A stretch of 64,000 nt of DNA from Lentzea sp. NBRC 105346 (lineage in GTDB: Bacteria > Actinomycetota > Actinomycetes > Mycobacteriales > Pseudonocardiaceae). Location: the NCBI RefSeq assembly GCF_030269605.1, contig NZ_BSTQ01000001.1:828850-892849 (forward strand). Direction: 5' to 3'. The position numbers and the translations under genes are program-made. How positions within the stretch are numbered: the stretch's first letter is position 1; the number at the start of each line of letters is the position of its first letter. This document shows positions 17,169 to 25,228 of this stretch, piece after piece. The notes under the pieces were generated by a model. That model made no database searches. It had not been told where the DNA came from and saw only the letters and a list, made by a program, of their open reading frames with translations.

Positions 17169-18005
17169 CTAACCGGCGGTGACCCAGCGCAGGCCGCCGA
17201 CCAGGGCGTGACCGGCGAGGCGGATCGTGGTGGCCTCCGACAGCGGGAGGAACGGCAGCCGCAACGGCCAGCGCGCCCACGCGGGCAACATGCTCACCGC
17301 GGTGGCGCCGAGCACGGCGTAGGGGGCGCGGGCCAGCAACGGCAGCGGTGGTTGCAGCAGCAGGAACCGGGCGGCCTCACGGGCTTCCGGGGTGCCGCGC
17401 AGCTCTTTCCGGTACGCCGCAAGGGTTTCCGCGAGCTCGTCGCGGGTGGTGGGCGGGTCGGCGACGCCGATTCTGGTGGCGATGTGGGCCATGTCGGTGA
17501 TGTAGGCGTCGCAGTCGTCGTCGGTCAACGGTTGCGCGCCGAAGCGTTGGTGGCAACGCAGGAAGCTGTCGACCTCGACCGCGTGCACCCAGGCGAGCAA
17601 GTGCGGGTCGCCCGCGCGGTAGGCGCGGCCGTCGGGCGCGGTGCCGCGGATGTGCCGGTGCACCTTGCGGACCTGGTCGACGGCGCGCTGGGCGTCCTCG
17701 GCGGTGCCGTAGGTGGTGACGCCGATGAAAGCGCTGGTGCGTTGCAGCCGGCCCCACGGGTCGGTGCGGTAGTCCGAGTGTTGTGCGACGGCGGCCATCG
17801 CCAACGGGTGCAGCGACTGCATCAGCAACGCGCGCAGCCCGGCGACGAACATCGCGGCGTCGGCGTGCACATGACGGATCGGCCGGTCCTCGGCGAACCA
17901 GCGCGGGCCGGGCGTCTCGTGGATGCGCCGCGCGATGGCCTCGCCGTCGGGGCCGGCCACCATGGAGAACAGACCGGCGCCCAGCCGATCCCGCAAGGTG
18001 GTCAC
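17169..18005 (-). CDS. DUF2236 (MpaB-like / latex-clearing oxygenase family) protein
   Basis: A 278-residue all-helical protein of the DUF2236 / oxygenase MpaB family. Conserved features include LLMQSLHPLAMAAV near the N-terminal third, then RTSAFIGVTTYGTAEDAQRAVDQVRKVH and HLLAWVHAVEVDSFL, where family His residues would hold a heme or metal. The GTG at 18005 is chosen because GGGGAG lies nine bases upstream; a GTG at 18023 would abut the SDR stop and has no ribosome site. It is tightly linked to the SDR upstream and the P450 downstream, suggesting an oxidative pathway. The reaction is not known. Confidence 0.82.
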   Translation of the reverse strand: MTTLRDRLGAGLFSMVAGPDGEAIARRIHETPGPRWFAEDRPIRHVHADAAMFVAGLRALLMQSLHPLAMAAVAQHSDYRTDPWGRLQRTSAFIGVTTYGTAEDAQRAVDQVRKVHRHIRGTAPDGRAYRAGDPHLLAWVHAVEVDSFLRCHQRFGAQPLTDDDCDAYITDMAHIATRIGVADPPTTRDELAETLAAYRKELRGTPEAREAARFLLLQPPLPLLARAPYAVLGATAVSMLPAWARWPLRLPFLPLSEATTIRLAGHALVGGLRWVTAG

Positions 18006-18025
18006 CAGGCCATACTCCCCCACCC

Positions 18026-18778
18026 TCAGCGCAGGTAGGAAGCTCCGTTCAGGTCGATGATCGTTCCGCTGGCCCACTGCGCCTCGGGGGTGGCCAGCCA
18101 CGCGACCGCGGACGCGACCTCCTCCGGTTCGGCGACCCGGCCGAACGGGCTCTGCGCGCGGATCGCGCCACCGTCCGGTCCGGCGAGCAGGTCCACGGCC
18201 ATCTCGGTGTTCACGAACCCCGGCGCGACGCCGGCGCATGCGATTCCGTGTGGTGCCAACGCGATCGCGAGCGACTGGGTCATCGAGTGCACCGCGGCCT
18301 TCGACGCGCCGTAGGCCGGGGCGTCGGGCTCACCGCGGAACACGCCGCGCGAGCCGACCGTGATGACCTTCGCGCCGCCGGGTCCCTCGGGGCGGTGCAG
18401 CAGGTGGTCGACGACGCACCAGGTCGTGTTGGCGACGCCGTGGGTGTTGATGTCGATCGTGCGCCGCCACGCGGCCTGCCAGTCCTCGTAGGAGGACGTG
18501 ATCGGGTGGTGGAAGTAGACGCCGGCGTTGTTGATCAGCACGTCGATTCCGCCGAGTTCGGCGACGGCTTTGGCGACGAACTCCTTGACCTGCACGGGAT
18601 CGGCGACGTCGCCGGTGACGACGGTGTGGCCGGTGCCGGGCAACGCGTCCACGACGGCGCGCGCCTGCTCGACGCCGGTGCGGCAGTGCACCGCGACGGC
18701 GTGGCCCGCCCCGGCGAGCGCCGTGCTGATGGCGGCGCCGATGCCGCGCGATCCACCGGTGACCAGTGCGCGCCTCAT
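18026..18778 (-). CDS. Short-chain dehydrogenase/reductase (FabG-like SDR)
   Basis: A 250-residue classical SDR. The cofactor loop TGGSRGIGAA (residues 7-16), the NNAG motif (about 87), a Ser in ITVGSRGVF and the catalytic YGASK (about residues 159-163) give an intact Ser-Tyr-Lys set, and GFVNTEM follows. The acidic/basic pattern after the second strand (HCRTG) suggests NADP(H). Its ATG overlaps the TetR stop as ATGA, so the two are translationally coupled. The substrate is unknown. Confidence 0.92.
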   Translation of the reverse strand: MRRALVTGGSRGIGAAISTALAGAGHAVAVHCRTGVEQARAVVDALPGTGHTVVTGDVADPVQVKEFVAKAVAELGGIDVLINNAGVYFHHPITSSYEDWQAAWRRTIDINTHGVANTTWCVVDHLLHRPEGPGGAKVITVGSRGVFRGEPDAPAYGASKAAVHSMTQSLAIALAPHGIACAGVAPGFVNTEMAVDLLAGPDGGAIRAQSPFGRVAEPEEVASAVAWLATPEAQWASGTIIDLNGASYLR

Positions 18779-19395
18779 GGATTTCCCTCTCGTTTCGGAC
18801 CGTACGCGGCCAGGAACACGCGCACGGCCTCGTCGGCGAACCGTTCGAGCTCCGCTTTGGGGAACGGCTCGTCGCCGGGCGTGAACATGGCCCTGTTCAT
18901 GGGGCTGGACAACACGAGCGACGTGAGGTGCTGCGCGGCGAGGCAGGCGTCGGTGATCTCGAGCAGACCGGCCAGCGCCTCGAAGCGGGCGGCGAACACG
19001 CGTTCCGGTGAGCTTTCGCGCCAGGCACGCGCCACCTCCGGAAACCGGTCGGCCGCGCCGATGATCATGCGCCGCTGCCGGACGAGGTGCGGGGCCATCA
19101 GGGTGGTGATCATCAGGCGGGCGATCTCGCGGAGGTGTGCGGCGACGTCGCCGTTGTCCGGCAACGCCTCCACCGCCTCCCGTGCGCGGGCCCTGGTCTG
19201 CTCGATGTCGCCGAGGACGATGCCGGTGAACAGCCGTTCCTTGTCGGCGAAGTGCTTGTAGACGGTCTGCTTCGACACCGACGCGAGCGAGGCGACCTCG
19301 TCCATGCTCGCGCCCGCATAGCCGCTGCGCAGGAACACCTGGCGGGCGGCCTCCACGATCGCCCGCCGCTTGCGCGCCGACCGGCTGTCCTCCAT
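18775..19395 (-). CDS. TetR/AcrR family regulator of the SDR-DUF2236-P450 unit
   Basis: A 206-residue repressor whose HTH is at about residues 12-55 (IVEAARQVFLRSGYAGASMDEVASLASVSKQTVYKHF shows all the helices, recognition helix SKQTVYKHF). The C-terminal part is the common TetR_C_7-like type (AHLREIARLMITTLMAPHLVRQRR). It is the first gene of the unit, and a perfect 9-1-9 palindrome lies 13 bp upstream of its start, so it should repress its own operon. The inducer is probably the substrate of the downstream enzymes. Confidence 0.92.
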   Translation of the reverse strand: MEDSRSARKRRAIVEAARQVFLRSGYAGASMDEVASLASVSKQTVYKHFADKERLFTGIVLGDIEQTRARAREAVEALPDNGDVAAHLREIARLMITTLMAPHLVRQRRMIIGAADRFPEVARAWRESSPERVFAARFEALAGLLEITDACLAAQHLTSLVLSSPMNRAMFTPGDEPFPKAELERFADEAVRVFLAAYGPKREGNP

Positions 19396-19407
19396 GGCCA
19401 GGGGATG

Positions 19408-19426
19408 GTACTGGACCGTCCAGTAC
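19408..19426. promoter_or_regulatory. TetR operator GTACTGGAC-C-GTCCAGTAC
   Basis: A perfect 19-bp palindrome with 9-bp arms around one central base, located 13-31 bp upstream of the TetR start in the 86-bp gap before the metallo-hydrolase gene. Arm sequence TACTGGAC is of a kind seen at TetR/AcrR operators. Confidence 0.85.
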
Positions 19427-19481
19427 TCATCGCGGTGTCAGGTTTGTCGCACGGTTCCGGGCGCCAGGCGATTTGCCCGGT

Positions 19482-20297
19482 TCACCGCCAGCGCTGGACG
19501 CCTCTGGCCCCCATTTCGAACACGGCGCCGCCGGGAAAGTGCGCCGGTAGCACCAATGCGGTGTGGTCCCGGCACCACTCGAGCGTCGCCTTCCGGGACT
19601 TCGTGGCGTTCGCGGGGTCCTCGTCGAACGACGGGCAGCACTCCGGTTCGTCGATCTGGAGCGGACTGTGCAGCAGGTCGCCGACGAACACCGCGGTCTC
19701 GTTCTTCGATTTGAGGGTGAGGATCGCGGACCCCGGCGTGTGACCGGGCGCCTCCGACAGGCGCAGGTTGCCGTCGATGTCGTAGCGGTCCTCCCACAGC
19801 ACGGTCTGGTTCTTCACCGGCAGCACGCTGTCCTCGAAGACGTTCTGCATGCGGCGGTTGTGGTTGCGGTCCGGGTGGTAGAACTCGAAGTCGGCGCGCG
19901 GCATCAGGTGCGTGGCGTTCGGGAATGTCGGCACCCATTCGCGGTTGTGCAGATACGTGTTCCAGCCGACGTGGTCGCCGTGCAGATGCGTGTGCACGAC
20001 CAGGTCGACCTCCTCCGGGTCGAGCTGCTCGAGGAACTTCGTGTCGTGGTGGGCGAAGAGCGGCATGTACGGGCGTTCCTTGTGGTTGCCGATGCCGGTG
20101 TCGACGAGGATGGTCCGGCCTCCGCTGCGCACCAGCCACGTCTGCACGCCCCCGAGCACCGCGTCGTGCTCCGCGTCGTAGAACTTCCGGAACTCGCTTC
20201 CCGGCGTGTCCGGGAAGATCAGCTCACGCGGCATCGGCGCCGTGTCGTGCTCGGTCACGCGGGTGATCTCGACGTCGCCCAGGATGATCGTTTCCAT
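19482..20297 (-). CDS. Metallo-beta-lactamase-fold hydrolase
   Basis: A 271-residue MBL-fold enzyme. The metal motif HxHxDH reads HLHGDH at about residues 104-109 after HT, and further ligands are in APGHTPGS, VGDLLH and ALVLPAHFPG. It resembles the quorum-quenching lactonase / methyl parathion hydrolase-like branch (long N-terminal DTAPMPRELIFPDTPG segment, VDTGIGNHKERP). No signal peptide is seen, so it is cytosolic. It stands upstream of the TetR gene and divergent from the second LAL regulator, 76 bp apart. Confidence 0.87.
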   Translation of the reverse strand: METIILGDVEITRVTEHDTAPMPRELIFPDTPGSEFRKFYDAEHDAVLGGVQTWLVRSGGRTILVDTGIGNHKERPYMPLFAHHDTKFLEQLDPEEVDLVVHTHLHGDHVGWNTYLHNREWVPTFPNATHLMPRADFEFYHPDRNHNRRMQNVFEDSVLPVKNQTVLWEDRYDIDGNLRLSEAPGHTPGSAILTLKSKNETAVFVGDLLHSPLQIDEPECCPSFDEDPANATKSRKATLEWCRDHTALVLPAHFPGGAVFEMGARGVQRWR

Positions 20298-20373
20298 GCC
20301 GCCGAGTCTCGGCGTCGTACTGGTTGAGCGGTATCAGCATCATGACCGCACTTCGTGACTTACTCTCCCCCGC

Positions 20374-23300
20374 GTGAGGGACGACGAGACCGCCGCGGTG
20401 CTCGGCGTGGAGAGCGGCGCGCTGGTCGTCACCGGCGAGCCGGGCTCCGGCAAGAGCACGCTGCTGTCGCTCGCGGCCGCCCAGTCGTCCCGGCTCGTGC
20501 TGTCCACCTCCGGTGTGCCCAGCGAGACGAACCTGCCGTTCGCCGGTCTGCACCACCTGCTGTCCGGCGCCGATCTGGCCTCGCCAGACCGGCTTTTCGT
20601 TGGACTCGGCGTGCTGTCGCTCCTGTCGTCGCTCGCTCCTGTGCTCGTCGTCGTCGACGACGTGCAGTGGCTCGACCGCGAGTCGCGCGACGCGCTGGTG
20701 TTCGCCGGACGGCGGATCTTCGACGAGCAGGTCACCCTGCTGATGGCATCGCGGGAAGCGGTGCCTGGGCTGCCTTCCGTGCGGCTGGCGCCCCTGTCCG
20801 CGCACGAGGCCAACTGGTTGCTCGACCAGCAGCCGCGGCCGCCGCGCGGCCAGCGGCGGATGCGGATCCTCACGCAGGCCGCCGGCAACCCGCTGGCGTT
20901 GATCGAGCTGTCGCGGGTGGAGAGCGGGGACGAGCCGCTGGTGCCGCTCACCGAGCGGCTCGAGTCGCTGTTCGCGGCTGAGCTGCGGGCGCTGCCCGAG
21001 GCGTGCCGGTACGCGCTGTTGCTGGCGGCCGCCTCGGAGACGCCGTCGGCGGGCCGTTCACCGCGGGCGGGGGCCGAAAATGTCAGACCCTTCTGGCAGA
21101 GTGAAAACCGGGGGTCCCCCTGGGCGGGGGACTCCGCGGCAGCCGTCGGCGGGTCCGGCGTCGGACGCGGCTGGCTGGGTAAGAAGCGGGGGGCCATCAA
21201 GGCTTCTGCGGCGGCCGACCCCGGAATCGTCAGCCCGCATCAGCGAAGTGAACCCTCGCATGTCAGGCCAGCCATCGCTGAGCTCGGAACCGACGGTCCC
21301 CACTGGCAAGGTGAACCCTCGCAAGCTGGACCGGCCATCGCCGAACCCGGAACCGACGGCTCACACCGGCAACGTGAACCCTTGCAAGCCAGACCAGCCA
21401 TCGCCGAACCTGGCACTGTCGACGCCGACCGGCGAAGTGAACCCCCGCAAGCTGGGCCAGCCATCGCCGAACCCGATGGCCTCCACCGGCAAAGTGAACC
21501 CCCGCAAGTCAAGCCCGCCATCGCCGACCTGGGAACCAACGGTCCTCACCAGCAAAGCGCGGCTCCGCAAGCCGGGCCAGCCATCGCCGGTCCCGGAACC
21601 GATGGCTCCCACCGGCAAGATGCAGCCCCGCACGCCGGACCCACCATCGCCGGACCCGGAACTGTCAGACCCGTCTGGGAGAATGAAAACCGGGGGTCCC
21701 CAGCGCCGGGGGACCTCTTCGCGCCGTTGCGCGCCGACGACCTCGCCCCCGCCGAACGCGCCGGCCTCATCCGCGTCACCGCAGGTCGCGTCCACTTCCG
21801 TCACCCGCTCGTCCGCGCCGCCGCCTACCACTCCGCCCCGCTCGCCACCCGCCGCCAAGCCCACCGCGAGCTCGCCCAGGCCACCACGGGTGACCGCCGC
21901 GCCTGGCACCGGGCCGCCGCCGCGGACCAGCGCGACGAAGACGTCGCCGCCGACCTCGAACGCACCGCCACCCAGGCCTGGCAGACCGGCGGCTACGCGG
22001 CCGCGGCGACCGCACTCGAACGAGCAGCCGAACTGAGCCCCGCGCCCTACGACGCCGCGCGCCGACTCGTTCTGGCCGCCGATGTCGCGGTGCTGACCGG
22101 ACAGGCCCACTGGGTCGATCACCTCGCCGCCAAGGTCGACGGCCTCACCACCGACCGCACCCTGCGCGCGAAGGCCGCCCTGCGCCGAGGCCAGGCGCGC
22201 GCGCTCACCACTGGACACACCGAAGCGCTCGAACTCCTCCGCGAAGCCGCCCGCGAACCCGAGATCGCCCACCTCGCCCGCACCACCGCCGCGGCGGCCG
22301 CGTTCTACGCCGGCGACACCGGCCGGCTCGACCACGACGACGACCCGTGGATCAAGGCCGTCCTCAACCCCCATCGGGACCGCGACGAACTCACCAAAGC
22401 CCTGTCAACACTCGAAAATCACGACCGGACCGCGGTCGGCGCCATGGCCTGGCTGCTCGACGAGACCCGCGAAGCCGTGCGCATCTTCGACGACGCCCTG
22501 CACCGCTGGCGCGCGTCCGGGCAACTGCCCAGCGGACTCGGCTGCGGCGCCGGCTGGGCCTACCTCGACCACGGCCGCTGGGCGCAGGCCCGGCTCGCCG
22601 CCGAAGGCGCGAAACAGTTCGCCGCCGAGGCCGGCCTCGACCACCTCGGTGCGGCCGCGAAGGTGCTCGACGCCGGCGTCGACGCCCTCACCGGCAACAT
22701 CGGCAAAGCCCGCGACCAGATCGCCAGGGCACTCACCGAGATCGACCCGTGGCGCAGCCGCGCGATCGGCGTGCGCGCCCGCTGGGTTCTCGGCATGGCC
22801 GCGGTCGCCAAGGGCGACCACGAGTCGGCCTGGGAACAGTTCCGCCTGCAGTTCACCGCCGACGGCGAACCCGTGCACTACTTCTGGTCCTACCACGCCC
22901 TCGGCGAGCTCGGCGCGGCCGCCGCACGCGTCGGCAAACACCAGGAAGCACGGGAAATCGTCCAACGGGCCCAGAAACAGGTGGAATCACCGCGTCTGCA
23001 CGCGTTGATCCACCGCGCGAAGGCGCTGCTGTCCACCGAGGAGAGTCACTTCCACCACGCCGTCGACGGCACCGAGCAATGGCCCTTCGAACGCGCGCAG
23101 GCGCTGCTCGACTTCGGCGAATGGCTGCGCCGCGAACGCCGCATCGTCGAAGCCCGGCCGCTGCTCACCGAAGCCAAGAACCTGTTCCGCGCCCTCGGCG
23201 CCGAACCCTGGACACACCGCGCCCAGGCCGAGCTCCGCGCGGCGGGCGCCGAACCGGAACCCGTCACGCCGCACGCCCTCAACACGCTTTCCCCGCAACA

Positions 23301-23511
23301 GCAACAGATCGTGCGGCTCGCCGCGCGGGGACTGAGCAACCGCGAGATCGGCGAACGCATGTTCCTCTCACCGAAGACCGTCGCCTCGCACCTCTACCGC
23401 AGCTACCCCAAGCTCGGCGTCACCGGACGCGCCCAGCTACGTGACCTCGTAGATCCGCCGCCAGCGCCGGCAGATCCAGCAGCCGCGGCAACAGCTCCGC
23501 CTCACCCGTGA
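20374..23511 (+). CDS. LAL-type LuxR regulator with an internal repeat insertion
   Basis: A 1045-residue regulator starting at GTG 20374. It has Walker A GEPGSGKST (residues 21-29), Walker B VLVVVDDVQW (about 90-99), a helical middle, and a C-terminal LuxR HTH from about residue 971 (LSPQQQQIVRLAARGLSNREIGERMFLSPKTV). Between LLLAAASETPSA (about residue 225) and LFAPLRADDLAPAERAGLIRV (about 450) lies a stretch of about 220 residues of 21-residue repeats, absent from the family. It falls in the winged-helix part after the ATPase core. Without it the protein would have the usual length of about 820 residues. The 3' end overlaps the convergent MOSC gene by 92 bp. Whether the insertion leaves the protein active is unknown. 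Confidence 0.85.
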   Translation: MRDDETAAVLGVESGALVVTGEPGSGKSTLLSLAAAQSSRLVLSTSGVPSETNLPFAGLHHLLSGADLASPDRLFVGLGVLSLLSSLAPVLVVVDDVQWLDRESRDALVFAGRRIFDEQVTLLMASREAVPGLPSVRLAPLSAHEANWLLDQQPRPPRGQRRMRILTQAAGNPLALIELSRVESGDEPLVPLTERLESLFAAELRALPEACRYALLLAAASETPSAGRSPRAGAENVRPFWQSENRGSPWAGDSAAAVGGSGVGRGWLGKKRGAIKASAAADPGIVSPHQRSEPSHVRPAIAELGTDGPHWQGEPSQAGPAIAEPGTDGSHRQREPLQARPAIAEPGTVDADRRSEPPQAGPAIAEPDGLHRQSEPPQVKPAIADLGTNGPHQQSAAPQAGPAIAGPGTDGSHRQDAAPHAGPTIAGPGTVRPVWENENRGSPAPGDLFAPLRADDLAPAERAGLIRVTAGRVHFRHPLVRAAAYHSAPLATRRQAHRELAQATTGDRRAWHRAAAADQRDEDVAADLERTATQAWQTGGYAAAATALERAAELSPAPYDAARRLVLAADVAVLTGQAHWVDHLAAKVDGLTTDRTLRAKAALRRGQARALTTGHTEALELLREAAREPEIAHLARTTAAAAAFYAGDTGRLDHDDDPWIKAVLNPHRDRDELTKALSTLENHDRTAVGAMAWLLDETREAVRIFDDALHRWRASGQLPSGLGCGAGWAYLDHGRWAQARLAAEGAKQFAAEAGLDHLGAAAKVLDAGVDALTGNIGKARDQIARALTEIDPWRSRAIGVRARWVLGMAAVAKGDHESAWEQFRLQFTADGEPVHYFWSYHALGELGAAAARVGKHQEAREIVQRAQKQVESPRLHALIHRAKALLSTEESHFHHAVDGTEQWPFERAQALLDFGEWLRRERRIVEARPLLTEAKNLFRALGAEPWTHRAQAELRAAGAEPEPVTPHALNTLSPQQQQIVRLAARGLSNREIGERMFLSPKTVASHLYRSYPKLGVTGRAQLRDLVDPPPAPADPAAAATAPPHP
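21064..21720. repeat. 63-bp in-frame repeat array inside the LAL regulator, with flanking direct repeats
   Basis: Seven units of about 63 bp (consensus peptide EPxQAGPAIAEPGTDGSHRQR, one unit 6 bp shorter) run from about 21248 to 21665. They are bracketed by two similar copies of a second motif, at about 21080-21130 and 21660-21710. The copies read TGTCAGACCC...GAAAACCGGGGGTCCCC and translate as NVRPFWQSENRGSP and TVRPVWENENRGSP. All lengths are multiples of three. The segment looks like an intergenic-type repeat cluster that has entered or grown inside the gene. Confidence 0.85.
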
Positions 23512-24046
23512 TCGCCCGGAACACCGCCGCCACCGACATGCCGTGCCCCGGCCGCGACAGCACCTCGACGTCGTCGCCCGCGCACACCGTGCCCGGCGTG
23601 ATCACCCTGAAGTAGGCGCCGGGGCGACAGGCCTCGACGAACGTCTTCACCCACTTCTCCCGCCCCAGCCACGCCGCGAACGTCCGGCACGGGATCCGCG
23701 GCTGCGACACCTCCAGCACCGCCGAACCGACCCGCCACCGCTCACCGATCTCAGCGCCGCTCACGTCCACGCCGGACACGGTCAGGTTCTCCCCGAACAT
23801 CCCGTTGGTGAACGCCGGATCCCAGAAGTCCAGATCCTCCCGCGCATACGCGTACACCGCCTTGTCCGGTCCACCGTGGACAGACGCGTCGGCGATCTCG
23901 TCACCACCGACCCCGGACCGCCCCCGCTCCGGCACCCCGACCGCCACCGGCCCCTCGACCGGCCGCTTGTCGATACCGGACACGCCCATCGTCGTCGCCG
24001 CCCGCGGACGAAGGCCCCCTGCGTTCACCGAGAGAAGAGTCCCCAT
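23420..24046 (-). CDS. MOSC domain protein (YiiM-like)
   Basis: A 208-residue single-domain MOSC protein (molybdenum cofactor sulfurase C-terminal domain). Seen are GDEIADASVHGGPDKAVYAYAREDLDFW, FGENLTVSG, and the conserved Cys in QPRIPCRTFAAW, the residue expected to carry sulfur or bind the cofactor. YiiM-type proteins reduce N-hydroxylated compounds with molybdenum cofactor. Its last 92 bp overlap the end of the LAL regulator on the opposite strand. It is divergent from the phosphodiesterase gene (61-bp gap). Confidence 0.9.
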   Translation of the reverse strand: MGTLLSVNAGGLRPRAATTMGVSGIDKRPVEGPVAVGVPERGRSGVGGDEIADASVHGGPDKAVYAYAREDLDFWDPAFTNGMFGENLTVSGVDVSGAEIGERWRVGSAVLEVSQPRIPCRTFAAWLGREKWVKTFVEACRPGAYFRVITPGTVCAGDDVEVLSRPGHGMSVAAVFRAITGEAELLPRLLDLPALAADLRGHVAGRVR

Positions 24047-24107
24047 GACCCCACGGTAGATCCCGCCCCAACCGGTTTTCCATGGTCCGGACCGCTATGG
24101 TCCGCTG

Positions 24108-25208
24108 ATGCCCACCCTCGCCGACGTGGTCCCGTCGCTGCTCGCCGGCCTCGACGTCCCCGGCACGACCAACCACCTGAACCTCCCCGCCGCCCGCCGA
24201 GCGTGCCTGCTGCTGGTCGACGGCCTGGGCTGGGAACTGCTGCGCACCCACGCCGACGATGCGCCCTTCCTCAGCTCACTCGAAGGCGGACCGGTCACCG
24301 CGGGCTTCCCCGCCACCACCGCGGCGAGCCTCGGCACGATCGGCACCGGCGTCCCGTCCGGCGAACACGGCCTCGTCGGCTACACCTTCGCGGTCTCCGA
24401 CGACGTGCTGCTCGACGCCCTGCGCTGGAACCACCACGGCACCGACCTCGACCTGCGCGGCCTGTTCGTCCCCGAGGAGCTGCAGCCGCGTCGAACGGCG
24501 TTCGAGATTGCCGAACAGGCGGGCGTCGCCGTGCACGTCGTCACCGGACACGAGTTCGCCGGCAGCGGCCTTACCCGCGCCGCACTGCGCGGCGGCCGGT
24601 TCGACGGTGTCTTCGCACTCGGCGACCTCGCCCACCGAACGCTGGACGCACTCGGCGAGGACCGCTCCTTCTGCTACGCCTACCACGCCGACCTCGACAA
24701 GCTCGGCCACCTGTACGGGCCGGGCTCCGAACCGTGGCGAATGCAGCTCGGCTTCGTCGACCGGCTCGCCCGCACGATCGCCGAACGCATGCCGCCCGAC
24801 GCGCTGCTCGTCGTGACCGCCGACCACGGAATGGTGACCGTCGACGACCGCATCGACTTCGACGCCCATTCGACATTGCAGAACGGCGTTCGACTACTCG
24901 GCGGCGAAGCGCGCTACCGGCACGTGTACACCGACGTCCCGGACGACGTGCTCGCCACGTGGCGCGGCGTCCTCGGGGACAAGGCCGACCTCGCGTCGCG
25001 GGACGAGGCGATCGCCCTGGGCTGGTTCGGACCGGTCGTCGCCGACCACGTCCGGCACCGCATCGGCGACATCGTCGTGGCCATGCGCGGCACCCACGGC
25101 ATCGTCCGCAGCGTCGCCGAACGCCGGGTGAGCCGGTTCGTCGGGCATCACGGCTCGTTCTCGTCAGCCGAGCAGCTGGTGCCGATACTGACTTTCAGTC
25201 AACACTGA
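24108..25208 (+). CDS. Alkaline-phosphatase-superfamily phosphodiesterase / nucleotide pyrophosphatase
   Basis: A 366-residue protein of the PF01663 type (type I phosphodiesterase/nucleotide pyrophosphatase, alkaline phosphatase fold). Motifs are LLLVDGLGWELL (first metal Asp), GFPATTAASLGTIGTG (the nucleophilic Thr would be in this loop), YHADLDKLGHLYGP, and VVTADHGMV with the paired Asp-His metal ligands, plus a late HGIVRS and VGHHGSFS. No signal peptide. It is the first of a same-strand run with proline iminopeptidase (20-bp gap). The substrate is not known. Confidence 0.88.
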   Translation: MPTLADVVPSLLAGLDVPGTTNHLNLPAARRACLLLVDGLGWELLRTHADDAPFLSSLEGGPVTAGFPATTAASLGTIGTGVPSGEHGLVGYTFAVSDDVLLDALRWNHHGTDLDLRGLFVPEELQPRRTAFEIAEQAGVAVHVVTGHEFAGSGLTRAALRGGRFDGVFALGDLAHRTLDALGEDRSFCYAYHADLDKLGHLYGPGSEPWRMQLGFVDRLARTIAERMPPDALLVVTADHGMVTVDDRIDFDAHSTLQNGVRLLGGEARYRHVYTDVPDDVLATWRGVLGDKADLASRDEAIALGWFGPVVADHVRHRIGDIVVAMRGTHGIVRSVAERRVSRFVGHHGSFSSAEQLVPILTFSQH

Positions 25209-25228
25209 AGCAATAGTGGGGGAAATAG

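Noticed and set aside
17169..18239. Longer version of the DUF2236 protein
   Set aside because: The extra N-terminal residues are Arg-rich antisense-like sequence inside the SDR gene; the family domain starts after the GTG at 18005.
24080..24107. Repeated ATGGTCCG words before the phosphodiesterase gene as an operator
   Set aside because: Too short and imperfect, and no regulator gene is adjacent to support it.
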